Source: an uncultured Eubacteriales bacterium | GTDB lineage: Bacteria; Bacillota; Clostridia; Peptostreptococcales; Anaerovoracaceae | Assembly (NCBI GenBank): GCA_900315485.1 | Contig: OMZI01000006.1 | Span: 1-64,000, forward strand | Reading direction: 5' to 3' | DNA length: 64,000 nucleotides | In this document: piece by piece, positions 60,882-64,000 of the stretch | Layout of the letters: each line of letters starts with the position of its first letter | How positions within the stretch are numbered: position 1 is the first letter of the stretch | The notes under the pieces: generated by a model | Told to the model about the DNA's origin: nothing | Databases searched by the model: none | The model's input: only the letters and a program-made list of their open reading frames with translations | Position numbers and translations under genes: made by a program

Positions 60882-62513
60882 CTAATTTGACCCGTTTCGC
60901 GTGCTCTCGATCAGTTCTCTTGCTGCATCGAGTGCGCTTTCGCTGCCCGAGGAGCCGCTGAAGAGTGTTGCGACCATCTTCACTTTGCCCTCGGCATCGA
61001 GGTGGTCGATGCCTGTGTGAGACTTGTTGTCGCGGACAGTCTTGGAGATAAGATAGTTGTCATCTCCGTATGCTGCGATCTGCGGAAGGTGGGTGATCGC
61101 GATCAGCTGATGGTGCTCTGCGATCTCACTCATCTTTCTGCCCACGACAAGTGCGGTATGACCGCTGATTCCTGTGTCGATCTCATCGAATATCATGGTG
61201 TCGACCATGTCGCTGTCACCGATGATGTGCTTGAATGCGAGCATTATTCTCGAGATCTCACCGCCGGATGCGATCCTGGTGAGAGGCATGAGCGGTTCAC
61301 CAGGGTTAGTGGATATCATGAACTCGACAGTATCAAAGCCGAGCGGACCGATCTCGTCAGCACGTTCGATCCTTATGCTGAAATCCGAATTGGCGAACTC
61401 GAGGTCCCTGAGCTCCTTGATCATGGCTGATTCGAGCCTGGAAGCTATGATGTGTCTCAGTTCGCTGACGTGGGATGCCTGATCCTCAAGAAGTGCATAC
61501 TTCTTATCTGCGATCTCCTTAAGCCTTGATTTTTCAGCATCATAGTTTTCGATCAGCTGGAGCTTCTGCTCGAGCTCTTCGCCGTAACTTATGATCTCAG
61601 CCGGGGACATGTGGTATTTCCTTACCGCATCCTCGATATCTGCGAGCCTTTCTGAGATCCTGTCGAGGTCCTCATCCGACCAGCTGAAAGACTCGGTCAG
61701 TTCTCTCAGAGCTGATGAGACATCATCAAGCTCGTAATAAGCTGCGCGCGCTCTTTCGGAAAGGGCGGATATCCTGTCGCTGTATGATGCAACGGATTCA
61801 AGGTCGTCGCTTGCACGGCTGAGTGAACTGAGGACTGAGTCATCAGCTTCATGCAGCAGCTCATACGCCGAATGCACTGCGCCCGATATGCGCGCGCTGT
61901 TCTTGGCAATGTCAAGCTGCTCTTTCAGTTCCTCATCTTCTCCGGCTCTCAGATGGAGCGACTTTATATGGTCACACTCGAATCTGTAGTAATCCTGCTG
62001 CTTGAGAGCTTCCTTTTCAGTCCTGATCAGATCATCGTATTCTTTCCTGGCAGCGCGGTAGTCGTTGTACAGCAGCTCAAGCTTCTCAAGCTCAGGCGCA
62101 AGAGCCTCGCTGTGGAACCTGTCTGTGATGAGGATGTGGTTCTCAGGATCAAGGATCTGCTGGTTGTCGTACTGTCCGTGGATATCGACCCAGTCAGAGC
62201 AGAACTTCCTGATCTGCCCGAGAGTCACCATCTCGCCGTTCAGCTTGGAGACGGATTTGCCTGAAGCAAGTATCTCTCTCGAGATGATAACTTCCTCGCC
62301 GTCCTTCTCGCCGGCAATCTGAATGAGGGCACGGTCCGATCCGGTCCGCACCATCGATGTATCGGCACGGCCGCCGAGAACTGTGCTCACAGCAGTAACA
62401 AGCACGGATTTACCCGCGCCTGTCTCACCTGTGATAATATTCAGTCCGCTGCCGAGCTCAAACTGTATGTGCTCTATTGTGGCAAAATTGTCTATGATTA
62501 TGCGGTCTATCAT
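60882..62513 (-). CDS. recN: DNA repair protein RecN
   Basis: An SMC-like ATPase for double-strand break repair. The 543-residue protein has an N-terminal Walker A (NIITGETGAGKSVLVTAVS), IDNFATIEHIQFELG at the start, a central coiled coil (about 150-370), the signature LTRIASGGEISRIMLAFKHI, Walker B MIFDEIDTGISG, and AITHLPQIAAYGD. It lies five bases after argR on the same strand, a standard gene order. Confidence 0.95.
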   Translation of the reverse strand: MIDRIIIDNFATIEHIQFELGSGLNIITGETGAGKSVLVTAVSTVLGGRADTSMVRTGSDRALIQIAGEKDGEEVIISREILASGKSVSKLNGEMVTLGQIRKFCSDWVDIHGQYDNQQILDPENHILITDRFHSEALAPELEKLELLYNDYRAARKEYDDLIRTEKEALKQQDYYRFECDHIKSLHLRAGEDEELKEQLDIAKNSARISGAVHSAYELLHEADDSVLSSLSRASDDLESVASYSDRISALSERARAAYYELDDVSSALRELTESFSWSDEDLDRISERLADIEDAVRKYHMSPAEIISYGEELEQKLQLIENYDAEKSRLKEIADKKYALLEDQASHVSELRHIIASRLESAMIKELRDLEFANSDFSIRIERADEIGPLGFDTVEFMISTNPGEPLMPLTRIASGGEISRIMLAFKHIIGDSDMVDTMIFDEIDTGISGHTALVVGRKMSEIAEHHQLIAITHLPQIAAYGDDNYLISKTVRDNKSHTGIDHLDAEGKVKMVATLFSGSSGSESALDAARELIESTRNGSN

Positions 62514-62517
62514 GCCT

Positions 62518-62976
62518 TTATTCGTTGCTCTTCATTATTTTGTCGAATTCTGCGGTAACACTCCCGACGTTGTCTTCGTGATCAACGATAACAAGAAGGG
62601 TGTTGTCTCCTGAGATCGATCCCACGATATGCTCAAGGCTGAGGCAGTCGATGGCTTCGCCTGCAGCACCTGAACAGCCTGAAAGCGTTTTGACCACTAT
62701 GAGATTCTGTGCGCACTGATAGGATACGACGGATTCCCTGAATATGCGGATAAAACGCTCCGAAATAGGGCGGTTGTCGTAGTTTCCGGATATGTACTTA
62801 TATCTGCCGTCCTTGGTCTGGCCCTTGACGAGCTGCAGCTCGCGGATGTCGCGGGACACTGTAGCCTGAGTCACTGTATAGCCAGCCTGGCGCAGCAGTG
62901 CCAGCAGCTGGTCCTGAGTCTCTACCTCGTTGGTCTTGATGATCTCAAGTATCTTGTTCTGTCTTGATAGTCTCAT
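62518..62976 (-). CDS. argR: arginine repressor
   Basis: Arginine-responsive regulator of arginine synthesis and breakdown. The 152-residue protein has a winged helix (about 1-70; QDQLLALLRQAGYTVTQATVSRDIRELQLVK) and the C-terminal hexamer/arginine-binding domain (CSGAAGEAIDCL, IVGSISGDNTLLVIV). GGGAGGAT sets ATG 62976; the long upstream open frame is not coding. Putative ARG boxes upstream suggest it controls itself. Confidence 0.95.
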   Translation of the reverse strand: MRLSRQNKILEIIKTNEVETQDQLLALLRQAGYTVTQATVSRDIRELQLVKGQTKDGRYKYISGNYDNRPISERFIRIFRESVVSYQCAQNLIVVKTLSGCSGAAGEAIDCLSLEHIVGSISGDNTLLVIVDHEDNVGSVTAEFDKIMKSNE

Positions 62977-63289
62977 CTGATCCTCCCTGAATGGCTGCGC
63001 AAAATGCGCTGATAGTTTTGCGGTCTGATATAGATAATGCAGACCATACACAGAAAGTATAGCATAAAAATACGCTCGTTCGCATAAAAATGTAACTGTA
63101 GTGATCCTGCGGCAGTATCGCATGCAGGAAATGCTTGAAAAGAAGGTGACCGCAGGGTTGACAGCGTCTGCGGTGTTTTCCTGGAGTGTGAGGAAAGCAC
63201 CGGAAAAAACGAACAAAAAACGAACATGGACATACATGCGCCAAAATGGTAGAATTGCAGGGAAAATAAGACAGAAAAAAGGGGACAGA
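62977..63289. promoter_or_regulatory. argR-ruvC divergent region with putative ARG boxes
   Basis: Two direct copies of GCATAAAAAT (63062-63071 and 63082-63091) resemble Gram-positive ARG boxes. A minus-strand -10 TATACT lies at 63061-63056, right beside the first copy, so bound ArgR would cover the argR promoter. No gene is seen in the 313 bases; the ruvC promoter is presumably on the right side. Confidence 0.55.
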
Positions 63290-63775
63290 ATGAGGATTTT
63301 GGGCATAGACCCGGGATATGCTATCATGGGTTATGGCATACTGGATTACCGGGGCAACAAGTTCACTCCGGTGGCTTACGGATCGATCCTTACAGAGGCT
63401 CACACACCGAATGAAGAGAGGCTGATGAAGCTCTATGACGAGCTGACGGGTATAATCGCTGAGTATCAGCCGGATGAGGCCTCAATAGAGGAACTTTTCT
63501 ATAATACGAATGCCACAACTGCTATAATGGTAGGAGAAGCCAGAGGCATGGCGCTTCTCGCGTGTGCCAGGGCCGGCATAAGAATAAATGAATACACACC
63601 GCTGCAGATCAAGTCATCACTGACGGGATACGGAAGAGCGGACAAGAAACAGGTGCAGACCATGGTCAAGATGATCCTCGGGCTGGCGGAAGTGCCAAAG
63701 CCTGATGATACAGCTGACGCACTGGCTGCAGCTATTTGTCATGCTCACCATGCAGGCAGCAGGATACCGAGATAA
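63290..63775 (+). CDS. ruvC: Holliday junction endonuclease RuvC
   Basis: Resolves Holliday junctions by paired nicks. The 161-residue protein has the RNase H-like core with acidic residues in RILGIDPGYAIMGYG, ASIEELFYNTNATTAIMVGEARG, and KPDDTADALAAAICHAHH. AAAAGGGGA precedes ATG 63290; earlier in-frame starts would extend into the intergenic region. ruvA follows, as usual. Confidence 0.95.
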   Translation: MRILGIDPGYAIMGYGILDYRGNKFTPVAYGSILTEAHTPNEERLMKLYDELTGIIAEYQPDEASIEELFYNTNATTAIMVGEARGMALLACARAGIRINEYTPLQIKSSLTGYGRADKKQVQTMVKMILGLAEVPKPDDTADALAAAICHAHHAGSRIPR

Positions 63776-63786
63776 GGAAAACAGTT

Positions 63787-64000
63787 ATGATAAGATTTCT
63801 GAGAGGTGAATATCTCTATTACGAATCAGGCGCGATAGTCATCGAGACCAGGGCGGGGATAGGCTTCAGAGTATTCGTATCGGATACGAGCAGCCTCCTT
63901 ACTGCAAGGGAGGGCGACGAGATCACCGCCTATACCTATATGCAGGTCAAGGAAGACGGGATGGCTCTGTACGGATTTGCCGATACTGAAGGGCTGGCTC
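63787..64000 (+). CDS. ruvA: Holliday junction DNA helicase subunit RuvA (partial)
   Basis: The first ~71 codons of RuvA, cut by the right window edge. The N-terminal OB domain is recognisable: MIRFLRGEYLYYESGAIV, GIGFRVFVSDT, and AYTYMQVKEDGMALYGF. RuvA binds Holliday junctions and loads RuvB. ATG 63787 lies 11 bases after ruvC. Confidence 0.9.
   Translation, partial: MIRFLRGEYLYYESGAIVIETRAGIGFRVFVSDTSSLLTAREGDEITAYTYMQVKEDGMALYGFADTEGLA

Noticed and set aside
62977-63403. N-terminal extension of ArgR and other minus-strand frames upstream
   Set aside because: GGGAGGAT sits right before ATG 62976 and family homology begins there; the upstream region looks like promoter DNA.

Overview
The window looks like a chromosomal segment of an anaerobic Gram-positive bacterium of class Clostridia (Bacillota), of moderate GC. 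This rests on the type of integrative element, the PASTA kinase/PP2C neighbourhood, strong AGGAGG ribosome binding sites, the Gram-positive deformylase and AsnA/QueH/RsgA genes. The genus cannot be named from this sequence alone. No rRNA, tRNA or CRISPR array was seen.

About 1-24,200 is the cargo and recombination end of an integrative conjugative or mobilisable element. Its type IV secretion genes are not in the window. In order it holds a chimeric left edge (antisense P-type ATPase scrap joined to a CD1107/DUF4366 protein), a DUF5688 protein, a topoisomerase III gene cut off and joined to a RadC-like gene, an ArdC/zincin/YodL polyvalent protein, an acidic sortase-type surface protein, an NlpC/P60-like wall hydrolase, a transfer-assisting protein, a YodL/DUF4316 protein, an AAA ATPase, and a divergent relaxase/MobC pair next to a probable oriT. 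A DUF6870-like gene follows, then four overlapping serine recombinase genes (the second lacks the catalytic residues), a membrane protein and an XRE regulator. A second module (20,000-24,170) has an XRE repressor with operator repeats, a RepA-like ATPase, a fifth serine recombinase with a novel C-terminal domain, and two downstream genes made of that same domain.

About 24,200-29,650 is an AT-rich accessory or defence-like island. It contains a scrap that may be a D12-class DNA methylase, a truncated AAA ATPase fused to a zinc-ribbon scrap, a HEPN-like protein, a small coiled-coil protein, a DUF6680-like membrane protein and a HipA-like kinase with its DUF3037 partner.

About 29,740-44,450 is host chromosome with lineage-specific genes: a histidine phosphatase, a lipoprotein, an HTH-HisKA-receiver fusion without an ATPase domain, an SH3/lysozyme-like exoprotein, a DJ-1 protein, a metallophosphoesterase, a DUF3990 toxin/HTH pair, an amino-sugar cluster (nagB, glmM, a GlmU-like hexapeptide protein), a PD-(D/E)XK-like protein, a CofE-like protein and a SARP-like regulator.

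About 44,450-64,000 is conserved housekeeping: a TIGR01212 radical SAM protein, queH, asnA, priA-def-fmt-Zn protease-rsmB-stp-prkC-rsgA-rpe, comEC-holA, convergent recN/argR, and ruvC-ruvA (cut by the window edge). The rlmN gene often found between rsmB and stp is absent there.

The points most worth a second look are a C-terminal peptide shared by four unrelated element proteins, the catalytically dead member of the recombinase operon, the recombinase-derived domain in three consecutive proteins, and the hairpins that overlap translation starts on the element.
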